Source: an uncultured Bacteroidaceae bacterium (GTDB lineage: Bacteria; Bacteroidota; Bacteroidia; Bacteroidales; Bacteroidaceae). Taken from it: DNA of 64,000 nucleotides. The position numbers and the translations under genes are program-made. Positions 45,287 to 53,568 of this stretch are shown piece by piece (the first letter of the stretch is position 1; every line of letters begins with the position of its first letter). The stretch lies in assembly GCA_944320955.1 (NCBI GenBank), contig CALUJL010000027.1, positions 62,001 to 126,000 of the forward strand, in the 5' to 3' direction. The notes under the pieces were generated by a model. The model saw only the letters and a list, made by a program, of their open reading frames with translations, did no database searches and was not told the origin of the DNA.

Positions 45287-45361
45287 GATACAAACCATAC
45301 AAACCTGCAACGGGCCCTCTTCCGCGGGCCGTCGCCAAAAAACAAACAGCAAGCATCCGAC

Positions 45362-46747
45362 ATGGAAACCTTTTTCATCAAAGTCCTTCAACTCCTGCTG
45401 AGCCTCACCATTCTGGTCGTGATTCACGAGTTGGGGCACTTCGCTTTTGCGCGCCTCTTCAAGGTGCGCGTGGAGAAGTTCTATATGTTTTTCAACCCCT
45501 GGCTCACGCTTTTCAAGATACCCTCCCGGCAGAACTATGAAGGCGGCCGCGCGCTCATCCAGACGCGCCCCAGCAAGTCCGACACCGAGTGGGGCATCGG
45601 CTGGCTCCCGCTGGGGGGCTACTGCAAAATATCGGGCATGATCGACGAATCCATGGACACCGAGCAGATGAAGCAGCCCGCGCAGCCGTGGGAGTTCCGC
45701 GTCAAACCCGCCTGGCAGCGCCTCCTGATCATCACCGGCGGCGTGCTTTTCAATTTTCTCCTGGCACTCTTCATCTACGCCATGGTGCTCTTTGCCTGGG
45801 GCGAGAGCTACTATCTGCCGAAAGACTTCAGGCAAGGCATGGAATTCGGCTCCGTGGCCCAGGAAATCGGCTTCCGCAACGGCGACGTGCTGCTCTCCGC
45901 CGACGGCGAGGAGCTGGACCGCTGGCCCGGTGCGCTGCGCCAGATAGCGGATGCGCGGGAGGTAGTGGTCGAAAGGGCAGGCCGTCTGGACACGGTCTAC
46001 ATGACCGACGACCTGATGCAGCGCCTCCTGGCCGAAAAAGAGGGCTTCGCCTCGCCGATATTCCCGTATGTCATCGACAGTGTGCTGCCGCAGGGCCCGC
46101 TGGCCAAGGCCGGATTCCGGCAGGGCGACCGCATCACGGCGCTCAACGGGCAGCCCTTCTCCTCCTTTGCCGAATACAGCCGCCGCATCAGCGCCTTGCA
46201 GCAGGAGGGCGCGCCGCGCACCGTGACGCTCACCTATGAGCGGGGCGGGCGTACGGACACAGCCGCCGTGACCCTCGACGAGCAGTACAAGGGCGGAGCC
46301 TATCCCTACAATTTCACGCATTACTTCCCGCCGCGCGTCGAGACCTACGGTTTCTTTGCCTCCCTCCCTGCAGGAGTGGAGCTCGGCATCAGCACGATGC
46401 AGGGATATGTCAACGACTTGAAATACGTATTTACTAAGGAAGGCGCCGGAAGCCTCGGCGGTTTCGGCACGATAGGGAGCATTTTTCCCGCCGTGTGGGA
46501 CTGGTATTCGTTTTGGACCATGACCGCTTTCCTAAGCATCATCCTCGCCGTGATGAATATCCTCCCCATTCCGGCGCTCGACGGGGGGCACGCCCTGTTT
46601 ATCCTCTACGAAATGATTTTCCGCCGCAAGCCCAGCGACAAATTCATGGAGCGCGCCCAGATGTTTGGCATGCTCTTCCTGCTGTTGCTCATGTTCTGGG
46701 CCAACTTCAACGATATACTCCGCTTCGTCTTCGGCGTCAGCCTGTAG
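45362..46747 (+). CDS. rseP: Site-2 (RIP) intramembrane zinc metalloprotease
   Basis: A 461-residue inner-membrane protease that cleaves anti-sigma factors or signal-peptide remnants within the bilayer. The zinc site is HELGH (22-26) in the first transmembrane helix, and the third ligand is D407 in PIPALDGGH. A PDZ domain covers about residues 210-290 (VLPQGPLAKAGFRQGDRITALNG). An extra early loop with MKQPAQPWEFRVKPAWQR is typical. Downstream of dxr, and 57 bp upstream of the DedA gene. Confidence 0.95.
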   Translation: METFFIKVLQLLLSLTILVVIHELGHFAFARLFKVRVEKFYMFFNPWLTLFKIPSRQNYEGGRALIQTRPSKSDTEWGIGWLPLGGYCKISGMIDESMDTEQMKQPAQPWEFRVKPAWQRLLIITGGVLFNFLLALFIYAMVLFAWGESYYLPKDFRQGMEFGSVAQEIGFRNGDVLLSADGEELDRWPGALRQIADAREVVVERAGRLDTVYMTDDLMQRLLAEKEGFASPIFPYVIDSVLPQGPLAKAGFRQGDRITALNGQPFSSFAEYSRRISALQQEGAPRTVTLTYERGGRTDTAAVTLDEQYKGGAYPYNFTHYFPPRVETYGFFASLPAGVELGISTMQGYVNDLKYVFTKEGAGSLGGFGTIGSIFPAVWDWYSFWTMTAFLSIILAVMNILPIPALDGGHALFILYEMIFRRKPSDKFMERAQMFGMLFLLLLMFWANFNDILRFVFGVSL

Positions 46748-46804
46748 CCTTTCCTGCAATCCTTTTCCAGAAAACCTCACGATAAACCTATCAGTTCCTT
46801 CCCA

Positions 46805-47479
46805 ATGGAATACATTCAGTTCCTCATCGATTTCGTCCTTCACATCAGCGATCATCTCAACGAGCTGATGGCGAACTACGGAGAGTGGGTCTACGGTATC
46901 CTCTTTCTCATCATCTTTTGCGAAACGGGCCTCGTGGTCACGCCTTTCCTGCCGGGCGATTCGCTGCTTTTTGCGGCGGGGGCGCTCTGCGTGCAGCCCG
47001 GTTCGCCGGTCAATACGCACCTTGTGGTGGCCCTCCTTACGCTGGCGGCCATCCTGGGCGACGCTTCCAACTACATGATCGGGCGCTTCTTCGGAGAGAA
47101 GCTCTTCAGTAACCCGAACTCCAAGATCTTCAAGCAGAGCTACTTGGAGAAGACCAACGCTTTCTACGCCAAACACGGCGGAAAGACCATCTTCCTGGCC
47201 CGTTTCGTGCCCATCGTGCGCACGTTTGCGCCCTTCGTGGCGGGAATGGGGCACATGGGCTACCGGCATTTCGCCATATATAACGTGGCGGGCGCCATAG
47301 TCTGGGTCTTCCTCTTCACCTACGCCGGCCATTTCTTCGGCAACATTCCGGTTGTGCAGAAGAACTTGGAGCTGCTCATGCTGGCCATCATCGTGATTTC
47401 CGTCCTGCCGGCCGTCGTCGAGGTGCTGCGCGAGCGCCACAAGGCACGCAAGGCCGCGCGGGAAGCCCGGGAGAAGTAA
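46805..47479 (+). CDS. DedA family membrane protein
   Basis: A 224-residue inner-membrane protein of the DedA/SNARE-associated family. Recent work places such proteins in undecaprenyl-phosphate or phospholipid recycling. Hallmarks are [18 protein letters not shown] and [22 protein letters not shown], with the conserved E and R residues, then a helix pair [13 protein letters not shown] basic C-terminal tail ends at EAREK. Probably last in a dxr-rseP-dedA unit; the terminator at 47641 follows an array. Confidence 0.92.
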   Translation: MEYIQFLIDFVLHISDHLNELMANYGEWVYGILFLIIFCETGLVVTPFLPGDSLLFAAGALCVQPGSPVNTHLVVALLTLAAILGDASNYMIGRFFGEKLFSNPNSKIFKQSYLEKTNAFYAKHGGKTIFLARFVPIVRTFAPFVAGMGHMGYRHFAIYNVAGAIVWVFLFTYAGHFFGNIPVVQKNLELLMLAIIVISVLPAVVEVLRERHKARKAAREAREK

Positions 47480-47508
47480 GACTTTGCCTGCCGGGCGGCG
47501 CGGGAGGA

Positions 47509-47640
47509 GTCCTTGCGCTTCGGCGGAAGAGGTGCGGCGCCTTTCCCGGAAAGATGCAGCGCTTTTCCGCATTTCCCCTGCCGCTTTTCGCGAAAAGTGC
47601 TGCCGCTTTTTCCTCCGCGCCCTGCAGTTTCCCCCTTGGC
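47509..47640. repeat. 22-bp unit array P (6 units)
   Basis: Units start at 47509, 47531, 47553, 47575, 47597 and 47619, with cores GTCCTTGCGC, GGTGCGGCGC, GATGCAGCGC, CCCCTGCCGC, GTGCTGCCGC and GCCCTGCAGT. It fills the first part of the 456-bp gap 47480-47935. Confidence 0.88.
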
Positions 47641-47677
47641 CCCGCACCGGTCCCCGTAGTCCGGTGCGGGGCTTTTT
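47641..47677 (+). terminator. Intrinsic terminator after the DedA gene
   Basis: CCCGCACCGG (47641-47650) pairs with CCGGTGCGGG (47661-47670), followed by GCTTTTTT. Confidence 0.9.
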
Positions 47678-47787
47678 TGCGCCCTGCCTCGCGCTTCTCC
47701 CGCGGCGGGGCTCCTCCTGCACCCGGGAAATGCGGCGGGGGAAGTGAAAAAATGCAGGAATGTGTTGTGAAACATGCTTGCACGGAT

Positions 47788-47817
47788 GTGTATTCTTACA
47801 CTTATTAAGTAATATTG
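47788..47817 (+). promoter_or_regulatory. Promoter and possible operator of the sugar symporter gene
   Basis: TAATATTG (47810-47817) is a near match to TAnnTTTG. Directly upstream lies GTGTATTCTTACAC (47788-47801), a 5-4-5 palindrome that could be a repressor or activator site. The stretch 47678-47787 holds nothing else I recognise. Confidence 0.45.
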
Positions 47818-47935
47818 CACCCGATTTTCCGCCGGCCGCCGCACCTTAAAATCTGTTGTTGGACGGGACTTACGGAAGAATCCCAGACCGGACGCCAAAA
47901 AAACAACAAGAATAAAAGTAAAAACAACAACTATC

Positions 47936-49681
47936 ATGAATTGGACAACGAATGAGTTCGTATGGCTCGACTGGGCGATTCTCGCCATCGGTTTCGTAGC
48001 CATCGTGTGGGCGATCTATCGCGCCATCAAGAAAGACAAGGAGAAAATGAAAGGAGCCGACAGCCAGGACTACCTCTTCGGAAAGGGAGAGCCCTGGTAC
48101 ATCATCGGCGCGGCCATCTTTGCGGCCAACATCGGCTCGGAACACCTCGTGGGCCTGGCCGGGACGGGAGCGAAAGACGGCGTGGGCATGGCCCACTGGG
48201 AGATGCAGGGCTGGATGATCCTGATACTCGGCTGGCTCTTCGTACCCTTCTACCAGCTGCTTAACAACAAGATGGGCAAGATCATCACCATGCCGGACTT
48301 CCTGAAGTTCCGTTACACCAAGCGCACCGGCTCGTGGCTCTCCATCATTACGCTCATCGCCTACGTGCTCACCAAGGTTTCCGTCACGGCCTTCACCGGC
48401 GGCATCTTCTTCGAATACCTCCTCGGCCTGCCCTTCTGGTACGGCGCTATCGGCCTGATTCTCATTACGGCCGTCTTCACCGTCTTCGGCGGCATGAAAG
48501 GCGTGATGACCCTCTCGGCCATCCAGACGCCCATCCTCATCATCGGCTCCTTCCTCGTGCTCTTCCTGGGCCTGAACATGCTGGGCGACGGCAGCATCGC
48601 CCGCGGTTGGGGCGAAATGATGGCCGCTTGTAACGCCGCCCACGACGGTTTCGGCACGACGCACCTCTTCCATACCGACCCCGCCGACCCGATGTACCCG
48701 CAATACCCGGGCTACGTCGTCTTCCTCGGCGCATCGATCATCGGCTTCTGGTACTGGTGTACCGACCAGCACATCGTGCAGCGTGTGCTCGGGCAGACGA
48801 AAGGCGAGGACAACGTGGCCGTCATGAAGCGCGCACGCCGCGGAACGATAGCCGCCGGCTACTTCAAGCTCCTCCCCGTCTTCATGTTCCTCATCCCCGG
48901 CATGGTGGCTTTCGCACTTTCCCAAAAGGCCGGCAGCGGCATCATCATGGACATTACCAATACGCACGACACGGACGGCGCCTTTGCCATGATGGTCAAG
49001 AACATCCTGCCCGCCGGCGTGAAGGGCATCGTGACCATCGGTTTCATTTGCGCCCTCGTCGCTTCGCTGGCCGCCTTCTTCAATAGCTGCGCCACGCTCT
49101 TCACCGAAGACTTTTACAAGCCGATGAAGAAAGGAATGAGCGAGGCCCACTACGTATTGGTAGGCCGCATCGCCACCGTAGTGGTAGTGGTCTTGGGTCT
49201 GCTGTGGATGCCGGTCATGATGAGCATGGGCAACCTCTACTCCTATCTGCAGGACATCCAGTCGCTCATCGCCCCCGCCATGGTGGCCGTCTTCTTCCTC
49301 GGAATTTTCTCCAAGCGCATCACTCCGAAAGCCGGCGAGCTCGGTCTCATCGTAGGCTTCCTCATCGGTATGCTCCGCCTGCTTACCAATGTGCTTACCG
49401 GCTCGGGTAAGAACGTGATGGACGGCGCCCTCTGGGAAGCCACCTCGTGGTTCTGGCAGACGAACTGGCTGATTTTCGAAGTCTGGCTCCTGGTGTTCAT
49501 CATCGTCTTCATGTTCGTGGTGTCCGCCTTTACGCCGAAACCGAGCGCCGAGCAGGTTGCCGCCATTACCTTTACGAAAGATTACAAGAAAGCCATCCGC
49601 GAGAGCTGGAACGTGTGGGACGTTGTCGCCACTCTGGGCGTAGTTGCTCTCTGCGGCCTCTTCTACGCTTACTTCTGGTAA
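47936..49681 (+). CDS. Sodium/sugar symporter (SSS/SLC5 family)
   Basis: A 581-residue inner-membrane transporter with about fourteen helices that couples solute entry to sodium. The family signature is spread over GEPWYIIGAAIFAANIGSEHLVG (near residue 50) and FGGMKGVMTLSAIQTPILI. The long form with an extra C-terminal helix (GLFYAYFW) resembles SGLT-type sugar carriers. A GH2 beta-galactosidase gene starts 212 bp downstream on the same strand, so galactose or a galactoside-derived sugar is a likely substrate; that is inference. An operator-like palindrome lies upstream. Confidence 0.9.
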   Translation: MNWTTNEFVWLDWAILAIGFVAIVWAIYRAIKKDKEKMKGADSQDYLFGKGEPWYIIGAAIFAANIGSEHLVGLAGTGAKDGVGMAHWEMQGWMILILGWLFVPFYQLLNNKMGKIITMPDFLKFRYTKRTGSWLSIITLIAYVLTKVSVTAFTGGIFFEYLLGLPFWYGAIGLILITAVFTVFGGMKGVMTLSAIQTPILIIGSFLVLFLGLNMLGDGSIARGWGEMMAACNAAHDGFGTTHLFHTDPADPMYPQYPGYVVFLGASIIGFWYWCTDQHIVQRVLGQTKGEDNVAVMKRARRGTIAAGYFKLLPVFMFLIPGMVAFALSQKAGSGIIMDITNTHDTDGAFAMMVKNILPAGVKGIVTIGFICALVASLAAFFNSCATLFTEDFYKPMKKGMSEAHYVLVGRIATVVVVVLGLLWMPVMMSMGNLYSYLQDIQSLIAPAMVAVFFLGIFSKRITPKAGELGLIVGFLIGMLRLLTNVLTGSGKNVMDGALWEATSWFWQTNWLIFEVWLLVFIIVFMFVVSAFTPKPSAEQVAAITFTKDYKKAIRESWNVWDVVATLGVVALCGLFYAYFW

Positions 49682-49710
49682 GCGCCCCGGCGGCCGGAAG
49701 GCCGGAGCCC

Positions 49711-49820
49711 GGCTTTCTGAAGCCATAGGGCGAGACCCTGAATTTTGCTGCATTTTGCCTGAAAAGCGGGACATCCGATGCTGCAAGATTCAGGGTTTCG
49801 CGACTTCGGGGGCTTCAGCC
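49711..49820. repeat. Long imperfect inverted repeat between symporter and beta-galactosidase
   Basis: Two nested arm pairs: CTGAAGCC (49717-49724) with GGCTTCAG (49811-49818), and ACCCTGAATTTTGC (49735-49748) with GCAAGATTCAGGGT (49783-49796, one G-U pair). It could be an attenuating hairpin between the two genes or a miniature-element remnant. No 22-bp array is present in this gap. Confidence 0.55.
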
Positions 49821-49892
49821 GTCGGCCGGTTCCGGCGGGGCACATGCCGGATTTGTCCCCGAGTTTACAGAAAACCATAGAGTAGTACAAAG

Positions 49893-52307
49893 ATGAAACA
49901 CATAAGATATTCGATCATTCTCCTGCTGCTTCTGCTGGCAGGCAGGCTGGAAGCCCAGGTTTCCTTTGGCGGTGCGGCGAAATTCAACGAGGGCTGGCTC
50001 TTTGCCCTTGCCGACGATTCGCTGAGCGCGCAGCCCGGTTTCGACGACAGCCGCTGGCGCAGGCTCGACTTGCCCCACGATTGGTCCATCGAGGGGCAGC
50101 TCTCTCCCTCATTGGCCAGCTGCACGGGCTATTTGCCCGGCGGCATCGGCTGGTACCGCAAGCACTTCCGCATAGAAGATGCTGCGCCCCGCCACTATAT
50201 CTACTTCGAAGGCGTCTACAACCGCAGCGAAGTCTACCTGAACGGCCACTTGCTCGGCAAGCGGCCCAATGGCTATATTTCTTTCCTCTACGACATGACG
50301 CCCTATCTGAAGCCCGATGGCGAGAATGTGCTGGCGGTGCGCGTGGACCACAGCCGCTATGCCGACTCGCGGTGGTACACCGGTTCGGGCATTTACCGCG
50401 ATGTCTGGCTGGTTTCCGCCCCCGAAGTCCACTTCGCGCAGTGGGGCGTGGGCTGGAAAGCCCTGTCCATCACGGAGCGGCGCGCCGTAGTGGCCGTGGA
50501 CATGGAGGTGGAGAAACACGAGGAAGTGTCCGGCCGCCTGGAGGTGGAGGCTGCGCTCTTCGATGCCGACGGCAGGCAGGTGGCCCGCAAGCGTGCCCCG
50601 CTCGGCGAGAAGGCGAAGGGAATTTCCCGCAAGGAGCTGGAGCTGAAGGTTTCCTCGCCCCGCTTGTGGAATCTGGACCAGCCCTATCTCTACACGCTGA
50701 AGGCCGAAGTCCGGCTCGACGGGCAGCGCATCGACAGTTGCGCCGTGCGTGTCGGCCTGCGGACGCTGCAGTTCGACCCGGACCGCGGCTTCGCCCTCAA
50801 CGGGGAGTGGATGAAAGTGAAAGGCGTCTGCCTCCACCACGACGCCGGCGTGCTGGGAGCAGTCGTTCCCCCCGAGGTATGGCGCCGCCGCCTGCAGAAC
50901 CTGAAGGCCATCGGGGCCAATGCCATCCGCATGAGCCACAACCCTCAGGCGCCCGTGCTCTACGACTTGTGCGACGAGATGGGCTTCCTTGTCATGGATG
51001 AGGCTTCGGACGAGTGGGAATTCCCCAAGCGCAAGTGGATAAAGGGCTGGAACGTGGGCGAGCCGAGCTACGACGGATCGTATGATTTCTTTGAGGAATG
51101 GATCGAAAGGGACGTGACCGACATGGTGCGGCGCGACCGCAATCATCCCTCGGTCTTCCTCTGGAGCATAGGCAATGAGGTGGATTATCCCAACGACCCC
51201 TACTCGCATCCCGTGCTCGACGGCACGACGATCAACCAGCCCATGTTCGGAGGCTACAAACCCGATGCGCCCGACGCCATGCGCATAGGCCGGATAGCCA
51301 AGCGCCTGGCCGCTTGCGTGCGCCGGGTAGACACTTCCCGCCCCGTGACGGGCGCCCTAGCCGGAGTGGTGATGTCGAACCAGACGGAATATCCGCAGGC
51401 AGTGGACGTAGTGGGCTACAATTATACGGAAAACCGCTACGACGAAGACCACGCCGCCTATCCCGACCGCATCATCTACGGCAGCGAGACGGGCATGGGG
51501 CTCGGCACGTGGAGCGCCGTGCGCGACAGGGATTTCATCTTCGGGCAGTTCGTCTGGACCGGGACGGACTATCTGGGCGAGTCCGGCCGCTGGCCTTCGC
51601 GCGGGTTGCACACGGGCTTGCTCGACTTCGGCAGCTTCCCCAAGCCGCGGGGCTACTTCCAGGCTTCGCTCTGGTGCGAGCATCCCGTCACGTACATAGG
51701 CACCTATCCCAAGACCCGCCGCAGCCGCCTCTCGCAGGATGCTCCGGACGTCTGGAACTACGAGCCCGGGCAGACGATACGCGTGGTGTGCTACACCAAC
51801 GCCCCGCAGGCCCGCCTCCTGCTCGACGGGGAGGAAGTGGGCGCCATGAAGCCTTATGACGAGAAGACCGGCATCATCCACTGGGACATCCCCTACCGCC
51901 CCGGCGAGCTGCGTGCCGAGGGCTGCGGCGCGGACGGGCAGGTGCTTTCGAGCTATGCCATCCGGACTTCCGGCCGTCCCTATGCCCTGCGCGCCACGGC
52001 CGACAGGGCGAGCCTCTCTCCGCATAAGGCCACGGGGCACATTACGGTAGAGGTGGTGGACGAAAACGGGGTCGTGGTCAAACTGGCGGACAACAATATT
52101 ACCTGCACCGTGGAGGGCCCGGCCCGCCTCCTGGGCATGGAAAATTCGGACAACACCGACATGAGCGACCATACCGACCGCCGCGAGCGTGTCTACCGGG
52201 GCCGCCTTCTGGCTTACGTGCAGACCACCGGGCAGGCGGGCGAAGTGCGCGTCCGCTTTTCCTCCCCGCTGCTGAAGGGGGCGGAGGTGGTCTTGCGTGC
52301 CGAGTAG
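49893..52307 (+). CDS. Glycoside hydrolase family 2 beta-galactosidase, secreted
   Basis: An 804-residue exo-beta-galactosidase-type enzyme, probably periplasmic. A signal peptide (MKHIRYSIILLLLLLAGRLEA) precedes the sugar-binding domain (to about residue 180), the Ig-like domain and the TIM barrel. The acid/base is E429 in WSIGNEVD, after RRDRNHPSVFL. The nucleophile is E532 in YGSETGMG. The C-terminal part from about residue 620 has Ig-like domains of the DUF4982 type. Preceded by a sodium/sugar symporter gene, which suggests a small galactoside-use locus without SusC/D. Confidence 0.92.
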   Translation: MKHIRYSIILLLLLLAGRLEAQVSFGGAAKFNEGWLFALADDSLSAQPGFDDSRWRRLDLPHDWSIEGQLSPSLASCTGYLPGGIGWYRKHFRIEDAAPRHYIYFEGVYNRSEVYLNGHLLGKRPNGYISFLYDMTPYLKPDGENVLAVRVDHSRYADSRWYTGSGIYRDVWLVSAPEVHFAQWGVGWKALSITERRAVVAVDMEVEKHEEVSGRLEVEAALFDADGRQVARKRAPLGEKAKGISRKELELKVSSPRLWNLDQPYLYTLKAEVRLDGQRIDSCAVRVGLRTLQFDPDRGFALNGEWMKVKGVCLHHDAGVLGAVVPPEVWRRRLQNLKAIGANAIRMSHNPQAPVLYDLCDEMGFLVMDEASDEWEFPKRKWIKGWNVGEPSYDGSYDFFEEWIERDVTDMVRRDRNHPSVFLWSIGNEVDYPNDPYSHPVLDGTTINQPMFGGYKPDAPDAMRIGRIAKRLAACVRRVDTSRPVTGALAGVVMSNQTEYPQAVDVVGYNYTENRYDEDHAAYPDRIIYGSETGMGLGTWSAVRDRDFIFGQFVWTGTDYLGESGRWPSRGLHTGLLDFGSFPKPRGYFQASLWCEHPVTYIGTYPKTRRSRLSQDAPDVWNYEPGQTIRVVCYTNAPQARLLLDGEEVGAMKPYDEKTGIIHWDIPYRPGELRAEGCGADGQVLSSYAIRTSGRPYALRATADRASLSPHKATGHITVEVVDENGVVVKLADNNITCTVEGPARLLGMENSDNTDMSDHTDRRERVYRGRLLAYVQTTGQAGEVRVRFSSPLLKGAEVVLRAE

Positions 52308-52326
52308 CCGCCGCCCGGGGCGGAAA

Positions 52327-52404
52327 CCGCTGCACCTTTTGGAGAAAACCGCCTGCGCTTTCCTCGGAAAGCGCAGGCGGTTTTCCCGTAAAGCGGCGGC
52401 ACTC
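52327..52404. repeat. 22-bp unit array Q (4 units)
   Basis: Units start at 52327, 52349, 52371 and 52393, with cores CCGCTGCACC, CCGCCTGCGC, GCGCAGGCGG and GCGGCGGCAC. The middle two are exact reverse complements and make the shared terminator at 52345. Confidence 0.92.
52345..52384. terminator. Bidirectional terminator built from two repeat units
   Basis: A 19-bp perfect stem: AAAACCGCCTGCGCTTTCC (52345-52363) with its reverse complement (52366-52384), loop of two bases. It ends in TTTT on both strands, between genes converging at 52307 and 52409. Confidence 0.9.
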
Positions 52405-52408
52405 TGCC

Positions 52409-53104
52409 TCAGAGCAGGCCGAGGAGTTCGAGGATTGTGGGAGTGAGCAGTGCCGTAAGTATGCCGTTGAGCGTCAGCCCGAGGCTGGCGTATGCGCCGT
52501 AGGTGTGGCTCACGCCCATGGCGGTGGAGGTGCCCACGGCGTGCGATGCAGTGCCCATGGAGAGGCCTTGCGCAATGGGGCTCTCCACGTGGCCCAGATG
52601 GAGCACCTTGAAGCCGAAGATGGCGCCGAAAAGCCCTACGCAGACCACCACGGCGGCCGAGAGCGAGGGAATTCCGCCTACGCTTTTCGTAACTTCCATG
52701 GCGATCGGCGTCGTGACCGACTTGGAAGCCAGCGAAAGGATTACCGCTTTCGAGGCGCCGAGCCACTGCGCCGTCAGGACCACGCTGACGACTCCCGCCA
52801 CGCACCCGGCCAGTTGGGAGAGAAGGATGGGGAGAAGCTGTTTTTTGATGGCCTCCAGCTGCAGGTAGAGCGGCACTCCGAGCGCCACGACGGCCGGTTT
52901 CAGCCAAAACTCGATGAGGTGCCCGCCTTCCTGGTAGGTCTCGTAGCTCACTCCTGCGGCCTTCAGGAAGAGGATGAGCAGGGCTATGGTCAGGAGGATG
53001 GGGTTGAGCAGGAGCCAGCCGGTGCGCTTTTGCAGCCAGCGGGCGAGGAAATACAGCCCGAAGGTAAGGGCCAGGAGGAAAAACGTATTGTTGAAAAAGT
53101 CCAT
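52409..53104 (-). CDS. lrgB: LrgB family membrane protein
   Basis: A 231-residue protein with about seven transmembrane helices. It is the LrgB/CidB partner, proposed to modulate murein hydrolase activity, holin-like lysis or small-acid export. Family blocks: SLASKSVTTPIAMEV, VVVCVGLFGAIFG and GTASHAVGTSTAM. It lies 22 bp downstream of lrgA on the minus strand. The pair is expressed from the palindromic promoter at 53498. Confidence 0.93.
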   Translation of the reverse strand: MDFFNNTFFLLALTFGLYFLARWLQKRTGWLLLNPILLTIALLILFLKAAGVSYETYQEGGHLIEFWLKPAVVALGVPLYLQLEAIKKQLLPILLSQLAGCVAGVVSVVLTAQWLGASKAVILSLASKSVTTPIAMEVTKSVGGIPSLSAAVVVCVGLFGAIFGFKVLHLGHVESPIAQGLSMGTASHAVGTSTAMGVSHTYGAYASLGLTLNGILTALLTPTILELLGLL

Positions 53105-53126
53105 AGTGCAGGGTGTTTAGGGGAGG

Positions 53127-53468
53127 TCAGCGCTTGATTTTGCGGGAAAGCTGGTGCACCCATCCGGTGACGACCAGCACGATCATCGTACTCACCACGA
53201 CGCTTGCCACGATGGGCAGCCACTCGGCGCGGATGACGCCTGCGTAGAGCATCAGCGCCACGCCGGGCGGGACGAAAAAGAAGCCCAGGTTGGCCACAAG
53301 GAAGTCCGACATTCCCCGGACCCACTCCAGCTTTATCCATTTCAGCTTGAGCAACAGCGTAAGGAGCAGCATCCCGATGATGCTGCTGGGCAGTTTGATG
53401 CCCGTAAGGTAGACCACTAATTCTCCGAAGGCCAGGCAGCCGAAGAGAATACTGCATTGTCGTATCAT
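53127..53468 (-). CDS. lrgA: CidA/LrgA family membrane protein
   Basis: A 113-residue holin-like protein with four helices. Characteristic segments are KLPSSIIGMLLL near residue 25 and FFVPPGVALM at about 80, both typical of LrgA/CidA. It is followed directly by lrgB. The start at 53468 lies 30 bp from a perfect palindromic promoter. Confidence 0.93.
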   Translation of the reverse strand: MIRQCSILFGCLAFGELVVYLTGIKLPSSIIGMLLLTLLLKLKWIKLEWVRGMSDFLVANLGFFFVPPGVALMLYAGVIRAEWLPIVASVVVSTMIVLVVTGWVHQLSRKIKR

Positions 53469-53497
53469 GATTGTGTATGGGTATTGGTTTTAAAAAC

Positions 53498-53543
53498 GGG
53501 CGCAAAGGTACGCATTCCGCGCGGAATGCGTACCTTTGCGCCC
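53498..53543. promoter_or_regulatory. Perfect 46-bp palindrome carrying divergent promoters
   Basis: Each 23-bp half is the exact reverse complement of the other, from GGGCGCAAAGGTACG to CGTACCTTTGCGCCC. Each half carries a -7 element TACCTTTG, at 53531-53538 (plus, EamA gene) and 53503-53510 (minus, lrgAB). The two promoters must share the central DNA, so polymerase can probably use only one at a time. Confidence 0.85.
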
Positions 53544-53568
53544 CGAAATCAGACAATTCACCTTCCCC

